The position numbers and the translations under genes are program-made. A stretch of 8,658 nt of DNA from Treponema sp. (GTDB lineage: Bacteria > Spirochaetota > Spirochaetia > Treponematales > Breznakiellaceae), in the NCBI GenBank assembly GCA_031281685.1, contig JAITFA010000171.1, forward strand, positions 1 through 8,658, read 5' to 3'. Below the pieces are notes generated by a model. It was given only the letters and a program-made list of their open reading frames with translations. It was not told the origin of the DNA and ran no database searches. This document shows, one piece after another, positions 1-6,303 of this stretch. The first letter of the stretch is position 1. Every line of letters starts with the position of its first letter.

Positions 1-2
1 GC

Positions 3-119
3 CGTTACGCAATAAAAGCGTATATTCTTGAAATTGTCTCAGGCATGTTTCTGGTCATGGGACTAGGGATCAATCTATTCTTTATTATTCTGATACTCCT
101 ACAGATGATCTTAACGTGA
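3..119 (+). CDS. C-terminal end of an unidentified membrane protein (5' truncated by window)
   Basis: The third forward frame is open from the window edge and stops at TGA 117-119, giving about 38 residues. The last ~25 (GMFLVMGLGINLFFIILILL and what follows) are almost entirely hydrophobic, as expected of a final membrane-spanning helix ending two or three residues before the stop. The family cannot be identified from so little sequence. The A+T-rich, hydrophobic codon content differs from the GC-richer genes to the right, which fits a membrane segment. The frame is too short to be certain it is real, but a clean helix ending at a stop, with no competing gene, makes a genuine C-terminus more likely than chance. 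The gene converges on the leftward SPOR gene. Confidence 0.5.
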   Translation, partial: RYAIKAYILEIVSGMFLVMGLGINLFFIILILLQMILT

Positions 120-250
120 GTTCGACGGTAAAGCATAGCGTTCGAGAACAGAGAGGCATAGTGTGGAAGGTCTCCACCACATAGGTGAGAGTACGCAGTG
201 GGATTCAGGCTATGGTTAAATCTTTGTCAAAGGTGTAGGTGTACGGTATT
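120..250. other. Intergenic stretch without recognisable gene
   Basis: This lies between the membrane-protein stop and the repeat array. I see only small inverted repeats, such as GTGGA-aggtc-TCCAC near 162-176 and GTTC-ga-GAAC near 139-148. None is followed by a T-run, so no intrinsic terminator can be called for the upstream gene. The word 'cataggtgag' occurs here (about 180) and again at about 608, bracketing the repeat array. I checked for 5S rRNA and tRNA signatures and found none. Confidence 0.5.
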
Positions 251-571
251 TTGTCTCTGGCACCCACGTCTGACACCACTGTCTCTGACATCGGCGCTGG
301 GCTTAGGTCTCTGACACTCACGTCTCTAGCGCTGGGCTTAGGTCTCTGACACTCACGTCTCTGGCACCAATGTCTGACACTCATGGCTCTGGCACCTACG
401 GTTCACCATCCTTGACACTGGCGCTGGGCTTAGGTCTCTGGCACTCACGTCTGACACTCATGGCTCTGGCACCAATGGCTCTGACACCTACATCTCTGGC
501 GCTGGGCTTAGGTCTCTGACACCCATGTCTGGCACCCATGTCCGTCTCTGGTACTGGGCTTAGGTCTCTGA
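251..571. repeat. Irregular composite tandem repeat (minisatellite-like)
   Basis: Two word types alternate. A 20-base word, GCGCTGGGCTTAGGTCTCTG, begins at 294, 329, 421 and 499, with a fifth copy at 551 in which the first bases vary (gtactggg...). Spacings are 35, 92, 78 and 52 bases. Between them is a short degenerate word of about 12-15 bases, CTGRCACYNAYG, present more than a dozen times. Reading frames through the array on the minus strand give low-complexity, Cys/Arg/Pro-rich peptide repeats (for example CQRPKPSARD). These have no ribosome-binding site and resemble no protein I know, so I treat them as by-products. The array fills the gap between two convergent genes, where length change would be harmless. 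Confidence 0.9.
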
Positions 572-591
572 CCCCTGCGGCTCCGCAGGGG
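572..591. repeat. Perfect hairpin downstream of the SPOR gene
   Basis: CCCCTGCG (572-579) pairs exactly with CGCAGGGG (584-591) around a 4-base loop. Read on the minus strand it lies about 70 nt past the SPOR gene stop, but no U-tract follows, so it is not a classic intrinsic terminator. It could still act as a 3'-end stabiliser, or be a short intergenic palindrome of REP type. Confidence 0.6.
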
Positions 592-617
592 TGAGGGAAG
601 GACTCACACATAGGTGA

Positions 618-636
618 GGGAGAAAGCGGCTTTCCC
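618..636 (-). terminator. Weak 3' hairpin after the SPOR gene
   Basis: On the minus strand GGGAAAG-ccg-CTTTCTC forms a 7-pair stem (one G.U) about 25 nt after the SPOR stop. The usual T-run is missing, so termination here is only plausible. The stronger palindrome at 572-591 follows. Confidence 0.3.
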
Positions 637-659
637 TGTTTTAGGAACTTGGCGAACCG

Positions 660-1526
660 TTATCTTACGACGTTATTTTGCCATATCTGGCTTTCCTCAA
701 ATCCGTCGATGCCCTTAATGAGCGCAAGCCAGTAATCAGCCTCGTTCTGCGAGGTATAGGGACCAACGCGGACCCGGTAGAAATCTTTGCCCTGCACATT
801 GTGGGTTTCGATAACTGCGGCAATGCCCTTTGTTTTCAAGGTTTCTTTGACATCTTCAGCCCGAATCTGGGTGGAAAACGCGCCGGCCTGTACCCAATAG
901 CTTTCGTATGTTCTTTTTGCGCTTACGGATGTGACTGAACTTGTCGGCTGAATCTGGCGCGTGGTGGTTGTGGCGGATGCGTTCTGCGTCGCCGCGCTTG
1001 TGGTAGTGGTGGATGCGCGTGAGGCGCTCTGGCTACTTGTCGTTGTGGGCGCACTTGCTGACGTGCTTTGCGTAGTTCCACTTATGGTCGTAGCGGGCCG
1101 GATAGCCGTGGGCGTTACAGGAGTAGGAGCGGCTTTAGTTGCTACTGATTGAGATGAAGTGGAGGCGCTTGAAACCTTTGGTGTAAGCGACTGGACGCTT
1201 GTCGCGGAAGTGGAAGACGCGGCTTGGGCGCTTGAGGCTGTAGCGGGCGGCGCGATTTCAACCGTTACACTGGGACCGCTGGCACCTGTGCCGACGCTTC
1301 TCGCCGGAGTACCGTCATAGACACTACTGTCCGGTAGCGTAGCGGGCAAACTACCTCCTGACGTACCAGACGTGGGATCAACAGTACCAGCATATGCACT
1401 AGAAGTCGGGGGATATGCCGTTATGTTATCTTTCTTGGGCGCGAAGATCAGGATTGAAAGCCCGATCACGATTACCAAAAAAATACCAAGCGAAACTGCG
1501 ATGAGTAGTAACTTTTTCTTTTCCAT
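660..1526 (-). CDS. Membrane-anchored SPOR-domain protein
   Basis: The predicted product has 288 residues. A short basic N-terminus (MEKKK) is followed by one long hydrophobic helix at about residues 6-28. Next comes a roughly 170-residue Ser/Thr/Ala-rich linker with almost no charged residues. The last ~80 residues match a SPOR domain: YWVQAGAF opens it, and FYRVRVGPY precedes its last helix. SPOR domains are known to bind denuded glycan strands of septal peptidoglycan. The inferred topology is an inner-membrane anchor, a flexible periplasmic linker and a C-terminal wall-binding domain, pointing to division or envelope remodelling. I chose ATG at 1526, just after the coaE stop; an in-frame TTG at 1538 would overlap coaE. 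An AGAGG sits too close to the TTG (2 nt) and rather far from the ATG (14 nt), so reinitiation from coaE is likely. The specific family member is unknown. Confidence 0.88.
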   Translation of the reverse strand: MEKKKLLLIAVSLGIFLVIVIGLSILIFAPKKDNITAYPPTSSAYAGTVDPTSGTSGGSLPATLPDSSVYDGTPARSVGTGASGPSVTVEIAPPATASSAQAASSTSATSVQSLTPKVSSASTSSQSVATKAAPTPVTPTAIRPATTISGTTQSTSASAPTTTSSQSASRASTTTTSAATQNASATTTTRQIQPTSSVTSVSAKRTYESYWVQAGAFSTQIRAEDVKETLKTKGIAAVIETHNVQGKDFYRVRVGPYTSQNEADYWLALIKGIDGFEESQIWQNNVVR

Positions 1527-1531
1527 AAGAA

Positions 1532-2155
1532 TTAACAATGCCTCTGAATGAATGAAAAAACTATATCGAGCCGACGTTCCAGACTCGCCCGCGCATAACG
1601 GGAAGCAAAATAAGCGCCGTTATTTACTTCATATATATCGGCATTACTCGCCAAGTATTGAGACATGAAGGTAGCCTGACTCCGAAAGCGCCGTACCAGT
1701 GTTGCCCACGGAAGCTGATCGCGTTTGTGGGCGCGAAGAAGCCGCGTGAGAAGTGGCGCTTTAACCAGAATCAGGGCGTCAAGGCGTCTGAACGCCGAGG
1801 ACTTGTGGAGTAGCGCCGCGTTTATGACACAACACCACCCTGCTGTTTTCAGCGCTGCTTGTTGCGCAATCCACTCATCGGTGAGGCGGTTCACTTCCGG
1901 GTGGACGATGGCTTCAAGCGCCGCGAGTTCTTCCGGTTTACCAAAGACCAGTGCGCCCAGCAGTTTGCGGTCAACACGGCCATCAGCGCCAATAGTCGAG
2001 TCGCCAAAGCGGGCGACAATGACGTCCTTGCACCGCTCAATCGCCTCATGCCCCAACTTGTCCACATCCAGCGTAGGAATGTCCCGCGCCTCAATCAGGC
2101 TGGCGATGTAGTTCTTGCCCGCGCAGTAGGTTCCGGTAAGCCCGATCAGTTTCAG
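1532..2155 (-). CDS. coaE: Dephospho-CoA kinase
   Basis: CoaE phosphorylates the ribose 3'-OH of dephospho-CoA with ATP, the last step of coenzyme A synthesis. From the CTG at 2155-2153 the product has 207 residues, normal for the family, and begins MKLIGLTGTYCAGKNYIASL, which is a CoaE N-terminus with its P-loop. Starting at the first conventional codon (GTG, 2065) would remove the whole P-loop and 30 residues, so that start cannot be right. No ATG, GTG or TTG lies in frame just upstream. The CTG overlaps the polA stop as CTGA, the position an ATGA overlap normally takes. Other family signs are DVDKLGHE, the DRKLLGALVF segment and HPEV. The P-loop has Asn where Ser/Thr is usual (AGKN), which I believe is seen in some treponemal homologues. 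It is part of polA-coaE-SPOR. Confidence 0.94.
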   Translation of the reverse strand: MKLIGLTGTYCAGKNYIASLIEARDIPTLDVDKLGHEAIERCKDVIVARFGDSTIGADGRVDRKLLGALVFGKPEELAALEAIVHPEVNRLTDEWIAQQAALKTAGWCCVINAALLHKSSAFRRLDALILVKAPLLTRLLRAHKRDQLPWATLVRRFRSQATFMSQYLASNADIYEVNNGAYFASRYARASLERRLDIVFSFIQRHC

Positions 2156-5046
2156 TGGAAGTCTCCCCAGCGTCCGCTGATTTCGACGCCTACCCGTAGC
2201 GGCACTGATAAAGCGACAGCGTTCTCCATTTCTTCTTTAACAATAAGCGCAATATGTTCGGCGCCCTGTGCTGGCGCTTCAAGAATAAGCTCATCGTGAA
2301 CCTGCAAGAGGAGCCGCGCCGGACTCTTTTCAGTGCTAAGACGCTTGTCCAGATTCAGCATGGCGATCTTAACGATGTCCGCCGCAGAACCCTGTATAGG
2401 CGTATTCACAGCAGCCCGCTCCGCAGCGGCTTTTTCAGTCTTGTTAAGGGAGTTAATCGCGGGAATGTAGCGCCGCCTGCCAAAAATGGTGGAGGCATAG
2501 CCGCTTTGCTCGGCTTTTTGCACAAGGTCTTCCACCAGCCGATTAATGCCGGAATAAGTCTTGAAGTATGCTTCAATGAACGCGGACGCCTCGGTGCGAC
2601 GTATGCCCAGCTCGTTGGCAAGGCGGAACGCGCTCATGCCATACATCACGCCGAAATTAATAACCTTGGCCACGCGCCGCTGTTCGGGTCGTACTTTAGC
2701 CTCATCAATGCCAAAGATGAGCGCGGCGGTGCGGGCATGTACGTCCTTTCCCAGCCTGAATGCGGATACAAGGTTTTCATCGCCGGAAAGATGGGCAAGT
2801 ACCACCAGCTCTATCTGGCTATAGTCAGCGGAAATAAGGGTCTTGCCCGTATCCGCGACAAAGGCTTCGCGGATACGGCGGCCCTCCTCGTCGCGTATGG
2901 GAATGTTTTGCAGGTTTGGCTCACGGCTTGAAAGCCGGCCAGTGGCGGTTCCGGTCTGCACAAAGCTGGTATGAAGCCGTCCATTGGCATCGGCCTGTTC
3001 AGCGAGCGCGTCCACATACGTTGACTTGAGCTTTGCCAGTGTCCGATGCCGCAGGATCAGCGCCGGAACCTCGTCCTCTTTGGCCAGTTCCTCAAGCACC
3101 GCAACGTCCGTGGAAAAACCAGTCTTGGTCTTCTTACCCGGTTTCAGACCCCGCTCAACAAAAAGCACTTCCTGTAACTGCTTTGTGGACAACAGATTAA
3201 ACTCATGCCCAACGAGCGAAAACGTCCTTTCTTTAAGGTTTTCCAACTCTACGGCAAGTTCTTTGCCATACTCCTCAAGCACTGGTTTTTCGATCTTAAT
3301 CCCTTCCCCTTCCATCTCAGCGAGTATGGGCAAGAGCGGCATCTCCATAGTAAGAAACAGCGATTCCAGCTCAGTCTCTCTGAGACGCGGCTCAAGCATG
3401 GTCTTCAGCCTCATCGTGAGGTCAGCGTCTTCAGCCGAATAGCGCGTCGCGGTCTCAAGCGACACGGCGTCAAAGGTAGTGCCCTTAGGCACGATAGAGA
3501 AATAAGGCAGGGGCGTGTATGAAAAGTGAAACGTGGACAGGGAATCAAGGGAATAGTTGCCCCGTTCAGGCGCTGAGAGCCACGCGGCAATCATGGTATC
3601 CCATATCTTGCACTGCCAACGTGGAATACCCCAGCCCCGCGACACCTCGTAATCATACTTCGCGTTATGGGCTATGATGGTCATGGCGGGATCGGCAAGG
3701 AGCGGTGCCAAAAGCGCCTTCACCCGCTCTGGATCAAGAAACGGCGCAGTACCCTCATGCGCGGCAACTGGCGCGTAGACCGCTTCTTTTGGGCGAAGCG
3801 CGAGGGATATGCCCACTGGCTTTGCGTGCCAGGCGTCAAGGGAATCAGTCTCAAAGTCCAGCGCCATAAAGCCCTGGGCTTTCGCTTTTTTGATAATCGC
3901 CTTTAGTTCATCAAAGTCCAGCACAGTTTTATACACGCCGTCACCCAGCAGCGCTGGATCAATATCGTGTGTCTGCGTTACAGAAGGTGATGGGGCATCG
4001 TCTACGACTTGGCCGTTGTTTTTTGTCAGGGCTATGGCGCTTTTTCGAACCCCCTCACGCAAGAGTATTGCGGCTCCTTCAGCAGGATTCAGCTTTTCGA
4101 TATTAAGCGCGTCGTCCACCGTGGAAATCGGCAGCGGAACCGTGTATTCCAGCCTGATGAGGGATTGCGATAGATACGCGCTTTCTTTGCCAGCAGCCAG
4201 ATTTTTCCCGGTCGCGCCCTTAATGCTTGCCAGATTCCGGTAGATTTCATCAAGCGATCCGTAGCGGGACATGAGTTTAACCGCAACTACCTCACCAATA
4301 CCACGCACGCCGGGTATATTGTCGGAACTATCGCCACTAAGGGAAAGCAGGTCTAGCATTTTCGCTGGCATAACCCCCCACTGCGCCTCTACCTCTGGCG
4401 CCCCCACCAGTTCATAGGCTGAAGCCGCTGGCTTTTCCGTGGGCTTATTTGCCGCTGGTGAAGCGCCTAGTTCGCTGAATTCAGCCTGAGCGCCTTTTTT
4501 CTTATTAATATCGCTACCTGTTCCAGCCTTTACCGGAAGCAGTTGATAGGTGCCGTTACCTACAAGCTGATAGAGGTCTTTGTCTGACGAGAAGATGTAG
4601 CACTGCCGGTTTTCCGCCTGACAGCGCCTTGCCAGTGTTGCGATGATATCGTCAGCCTCAAAGCCGTCAACACGCAGTACCGGAATCCCCAGCGCCGTGA
4701 GGAATTCCTGAATAAGCGGAACCTGTTCATGCAGGTCTTCCGGCGTTTTTTCCCGTTTGGCTTTATACTGCGGGTACTGCTTATGTCTGAACGTCGGCGT
4801 TATTGAATCAAAGACCGCCGCAAGCCGAGTGGGTGGACACATTATCATCCCATGCTTCTTCACAAGCGGCGCCCCGTCGTTTAGCAGAGAGACCACGGTT
4901 CGGGCAAACCCGAACAGCGCCGAGATGTTTTTGCCAGAATTGTTCCGCAAAGGATGTTTGTACATGGCAAAATAAGAACGATAGATAAGGCCATAAGAGT
5001 CAATCAGATAGAGTGGCGGAAGTTCCGCCGAAGAATTTAGAGACAT
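2152..5046 (-). CDS. polA: DNA polymerase I
   Basis: This is a 964-residue three-domain PolA for Okazaki-fragment maturation and repair. The 5' nuclease (about 10-330) keeps its metal-binding acidic residues: D16, D80, ADD at 131-133, SSDKD at 153-157 and GDSSDNIPG at 238-246. The 3'-5' exonuclease (about 375-555) retains DFET at 397-400, HNAKYD at 460-465 and YSAED at 536-540, so proofreading looks active, unlike PolA of many other bacteria. The polymerase domain carries DYSQIEL from D741 (motif A), RRVAKVINFGVMYG at 790-803 (motif B) and VHDE at 916-919 (motif C). The 5' nuclease has a Lys/Ala/Pro-rich insertion at about 173-222 and a shorter one near 57-74 compared with E. coli PolA. The ATG at 5046 has GAGG 5-6 nt upstream. 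It overlaps coaE at its stop. Confidence 0.98.
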   Translation of the reverse strand: MSLNSSAELPPLYLIDSYGLIYRSYFAMYKHPLRNNSGKNISALFGFARTVVSLLNDGAPLVKKHGMIMCPPTRLAAVFDSITPTFRHKQYPQYKAKREKTPEDLHEQVPLIQEFLTALGIPVLRVDGFEADDIIATLARRCQAENRQCYIFSSDKDLYQLVGNGTYQLLPVKAGTGSDINKKKGAQAEFSELGASPAANKPTEKPAASAYELVGAPEVEAQWGVMPAKMLDLLSLSGDSSDNIPGVRGIGEVVAVKLMSRYGSLDEIYRNLASIKGATGKNLAAGKESAYLSQSLIRLEYTVPLPISTVDDALNIEKLNPAEGAAILLREGVRKSAIALTKNNGQVVDDAPSPSVTQTHDIDPALLGDGVYKTVLDFDELKAIIKKAKAQGFMALDFETDSLDAWHAKPVGISLALRPKEAVYAPVAAHEGTAPFLDPERVKALLAPLLADPAMTIIAHNAKYDYEVSRGWGIPRWQCKIWDTMIAAWLSAPERGNYSLDSLSTFHFSYTPLPYFSIVPKGTTFDAVSLETATRYSAEDADLTMRLKTMLEPRLRETELESLFLTMEMPLLPILAEMEGEGIKIEKPVLEEYGKELAVELENLKERTFSLVGHEFNLLSTKQLQEVLFVERGLKPGKKTKTGFSTDVAVLEELAKEDEVPALILRHRTLAKLKSTYVDALAEQADANGRLHTSFVQTGTATGRLSSREPNLQNIPIRDEEGRRIREAFVADTGKTLISADYSQIELVVLAHLSGDENLVSAFRLGKDVHARTAALIFGIDEAKVRPEQRRVAKVINFGVMYGMSAFRLANELGIRRTEASAFIEAYFKTYSGINRLVEDLVQKAEQSGYASTIFGRRRYIPAINSLNKTEKAAAERAAVNTPIQGSAADIVKIAMLNLDKRLSTEKSPARLLLQVHDELILEAPAQGAEHIALIVKEEMENAVALSVPLRVGVEISGRWGDFH

Positions 5047-5133
5047 AATAACCTCAATATAAGATAAGATTGCCAGCGCTCAAACCGGCACACGCACGCG
5101 AGTTATACAAAGTGCGCTGCTTAAAACGCGCTG
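5047..5133. promoter_or_regulatory. polA upstream gap with a possible weak promoter
   Basis: This 87-nt gap separates the flgN-like stop from polA. On the minus strand a TATAAC box (RC of 5102-5107) lies about 55 nt before the polA ATG, but no good -35 sits at the right distance. On the plus strand GCGCTGCT occurs twice, 15 nt apart (5114 and 5129), as a small direct repeat over the place where a -35 would be. No terminator is visible, so polA may be partly cotranscribed with fliS. Confidence 0.35.
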
Positions 5134-5610
5134 CTAAAGTGTAATGTCGATAAACGAAGGCGTACCGCTTCCCCCGCGCACAATTGAACGCCGCCACAGG
5201 GAAGTTCCCTGAAGCTGTTTAATCTCAACGCGAAGTTCAGCCATGCGTTTGGAAAGCAGTTCCTGATTGTGTCGTGATTGAGTTGCGATTTCGCGTTTCA
5301 AGCCAGCGACCCGCGCCATCAAGGTCTGTGTCTCCACATCTGTAGCCAAGTCTTTGTTACGCAGGGGAGCAATCACCTTTTCTAGCGCAAGGATGCTGGC
5401 AAGCGTTTGTTCCTGAATCTCTACATAGCAAAGCGCCATCTCGCCGTTTCCGCGTCCTATCGCAGCCCGCTGTTTATCAAGCGCCGTGAGATAGTGGCAG
5501 AGCCGCTCTTCCTGTGTAAGTAGAAGCGCACTCAGTCGTGGAAGCGCATCCCACGCCCGAGCGTTCTGTCGCGCTCGCGGCATGGAATGTGCGCCTGTTG
5601 AAGTCGTCAT
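5134..5610 (-). CDS. FlgN-like flagellar chaperone (tentative)
   Basis: The protein has 158 residues, is mostly helical and contains no membrane segment. Its C-terminal third has the pattern usual for FlgN-type chaperones: NQELLSKRMAELRVEIKQLQ (about 115-134), then a Gly/Ser-rich turn and a short hydrophobic end (SFIDITL). FlgN proteins hold the hook-associated proteins FlgK and FlgL unfolded and deliver them to the flagellar export gate. The case rests on length, helix pattern, the NQELL segment and position: it begins 3 nt after the fliS stop, so the two genes are surely cotranscribed. No clear Shine-Dalgarno sequence precedes ATG 5610, so translation is probably coupled to fliS; an in-frame ATG nine codons in is an alternative. 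It could instead be a FliT-like or spirochaete-specific flagellar protein. Confidence 0.6.
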   Translation of the reverse strand: MTTSTGAHSMPRARQNARAWDALPRLSALLLTQEERLCHYLTALDKQRAAIGRGNGEMALCYVEIQEQTLASILALEKVIAPLRNKDLATDVETQTLMARVAGLKREIATQSRHNQELLSKRMAELRVEIKQLQGTSLWRRSIVRGGSGTPSFIDITL

Positions 5611-5613
5611 TGG

Positions 5614-6063
5614 CTAACCAGCGATATTAAGGCCACTGGTCGGACGTTCCGCTATCCCAAGCGCGCCTTTGGTAATAACCTCAAACCACGCGCTCCGCAG
5701 ATCGCCCACCATTTCACGGACAGCCGTGATACGAGCTGGATTCTTGTCGATGTTACCACCGAGCAATTCCTGATTGAACCATGTGTACAGGGAGAAAAGG
5801 CTCTTCGCTATGTCACCACCCTGATCAAAATCCAGCGAAACAATAAGCTCCGTGATGAGTTCCTGGGCTTTGAGAATTGCTTTACTTATCTGCTCAATTT
5901 TTGCCGGATCCCCTTTCTTGCCAATGTTATTGAGTTGCATAAGATGTAAGCCCTGATCCAGATTTTTAATTATCTCATCATACAGCATGATGATGAGCTG
6001 ACCCTGCCCTGCGGTCGTAACTCTTGTAGACCGATACGCAGACAATGCATTTGAATATGCCAA
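5614..6063 (-). CDS. fliS: Flagellin export chaperone FliS
   Basis: FliS binds the C-terminus of flagellin in the cytoplasm, prevents premature polymerisation and brings it to the export apparatus. The product begins AYSNALSAYRSTRV and continues GQLIIMLYDEIIKNLDQGL, both family hallmarks; the rest is a helical bundle with SLYTWFNQELL. I chose TTG 6063-6061, which gives 149 residues. GGAGG lies at 6076-6072, 8 nt upstream, and the product then starts exactly where FliS proteins usually do. The longer reading from GTG at 6105 adds 14 basic residues without a ribosome-binding site. A good sigma70-like promoter lies about 100 nt upstream. Spirochaete flagellins assemble in the periplasm, so FliS would act before that export step. 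Confidence 0.95.
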   Translation of the reverse strand: MAYSNALSAYRSTRVTTAGQGQLIIMLYDEIIKNLDQGLHLMQLNNIGKKGDPAKIEQISKAILKAQELITELIVSLDFDQGGDIAKSLFSLYTWFNQELLGGNIDKNPARITAVREMVGDLRSAWFEVITKGALGIAERPTSGLNIAG

Positions 6064-6167
6064 AATGGCCCCCTCCGTTTTCCTTTTTTGTTTGTTACAA
6101 TCCACGCGCCCACATGGAACGCGACCCTGCGCTTTTCTTAACCATATCCAAAACCAGTTCCACCAAT

Positions 6168-6196
6168 AGTATACGCAAATTCTGGAACCGGCTCAA
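6168..6196 (-). promoter_or_regulatory. Sigma70-like promoter for fliS
   Basis: On the minus strand TTGAGC (6196-6191), a 17-nt spacer and TATACT (6173-6168) precede fliS, leaving a leader of about 100 nt. This is a housekeeping-type promoter, not the sigma28 type (TAAA-N15-GCCGATAA) often found at late flagellar genes. GTTCC (6157-6161) and GGAAC (6184-6188) form an inverted repeat around the -10 and could be an operator. Confidence 0.7.
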
Positions 6197-6207
6197 TTCT
6201 ATTCTTT

Positions 6208-6224
6208 CTTATCGGCACGATAAG
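6208..6224. promoter_or_regulatory. Perfect inverted repeat between divergent promoters
   Basis: CTTATCG (6208-6214) and CGATAAG (6218-6224) form a 7-bp perfect inverted repeat with a 3-nt centre. It lies about 11 bp upstream of the fliS -35 and about 40 bp upstream of the tcdA -35. It has no T-run in either direction, so an operator is more likely than a terminator. The binding protein is unknown. Confidence 0.4.
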
Positions 6225-6264
6225 GGGCAATTTAAGCAAATTCAACGCTCTTGTTACGCCTCGC

Positions 6265-6294
6265 TTGACGCCTCTGCGTGGCAGCGCGTATAGT
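6265..6294 (+). promoter_or_regulatory. Sigma70-like promoter for tcdA-ttcA
   Basis: TTGACG (6265-6270), an 18-nt spacer and TATAGT (6289-6294) form a good promoter, with transcription expected to start near 6301. The longest tcdA reading frame begins on the TTG of this -35 box, so that apparent start is almost certainly not used. Confidence 0.7.
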
Positions 6295-6303
6295 TTTCTC
6301 AGT

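Noticed and set aside
120..235. Possible 5S rRNA 3' part (gtgagagtacgcagtggg)
   Set aside because: The universally conserved 5S segments (CCGAAC and AGTTAAGC) are absent and the helices do not form; the likeness is limited to a few bases.
396..611. 71-codon minus-strand frame through the repeat array
   Set aside because: It consists of repeat-derived low-complexity peptide, has no ribosome-binding site and changes frame relative to the repeat word, so it is not supported as a gene.
1725..2299. Plus-strand frames of 128-146 codons over coaE
   Set aside because: They are antisense shadows of coaE/polA with no ribosome-binding site and no recognisable domain.
6064..6105. Longer FliS start at GTG 6105
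   Set aside because: It lacks a ribosome-binding site and adds a basic tail absent from FliS proteins, whereas TTG 6063 has GGAGG at the right distance.
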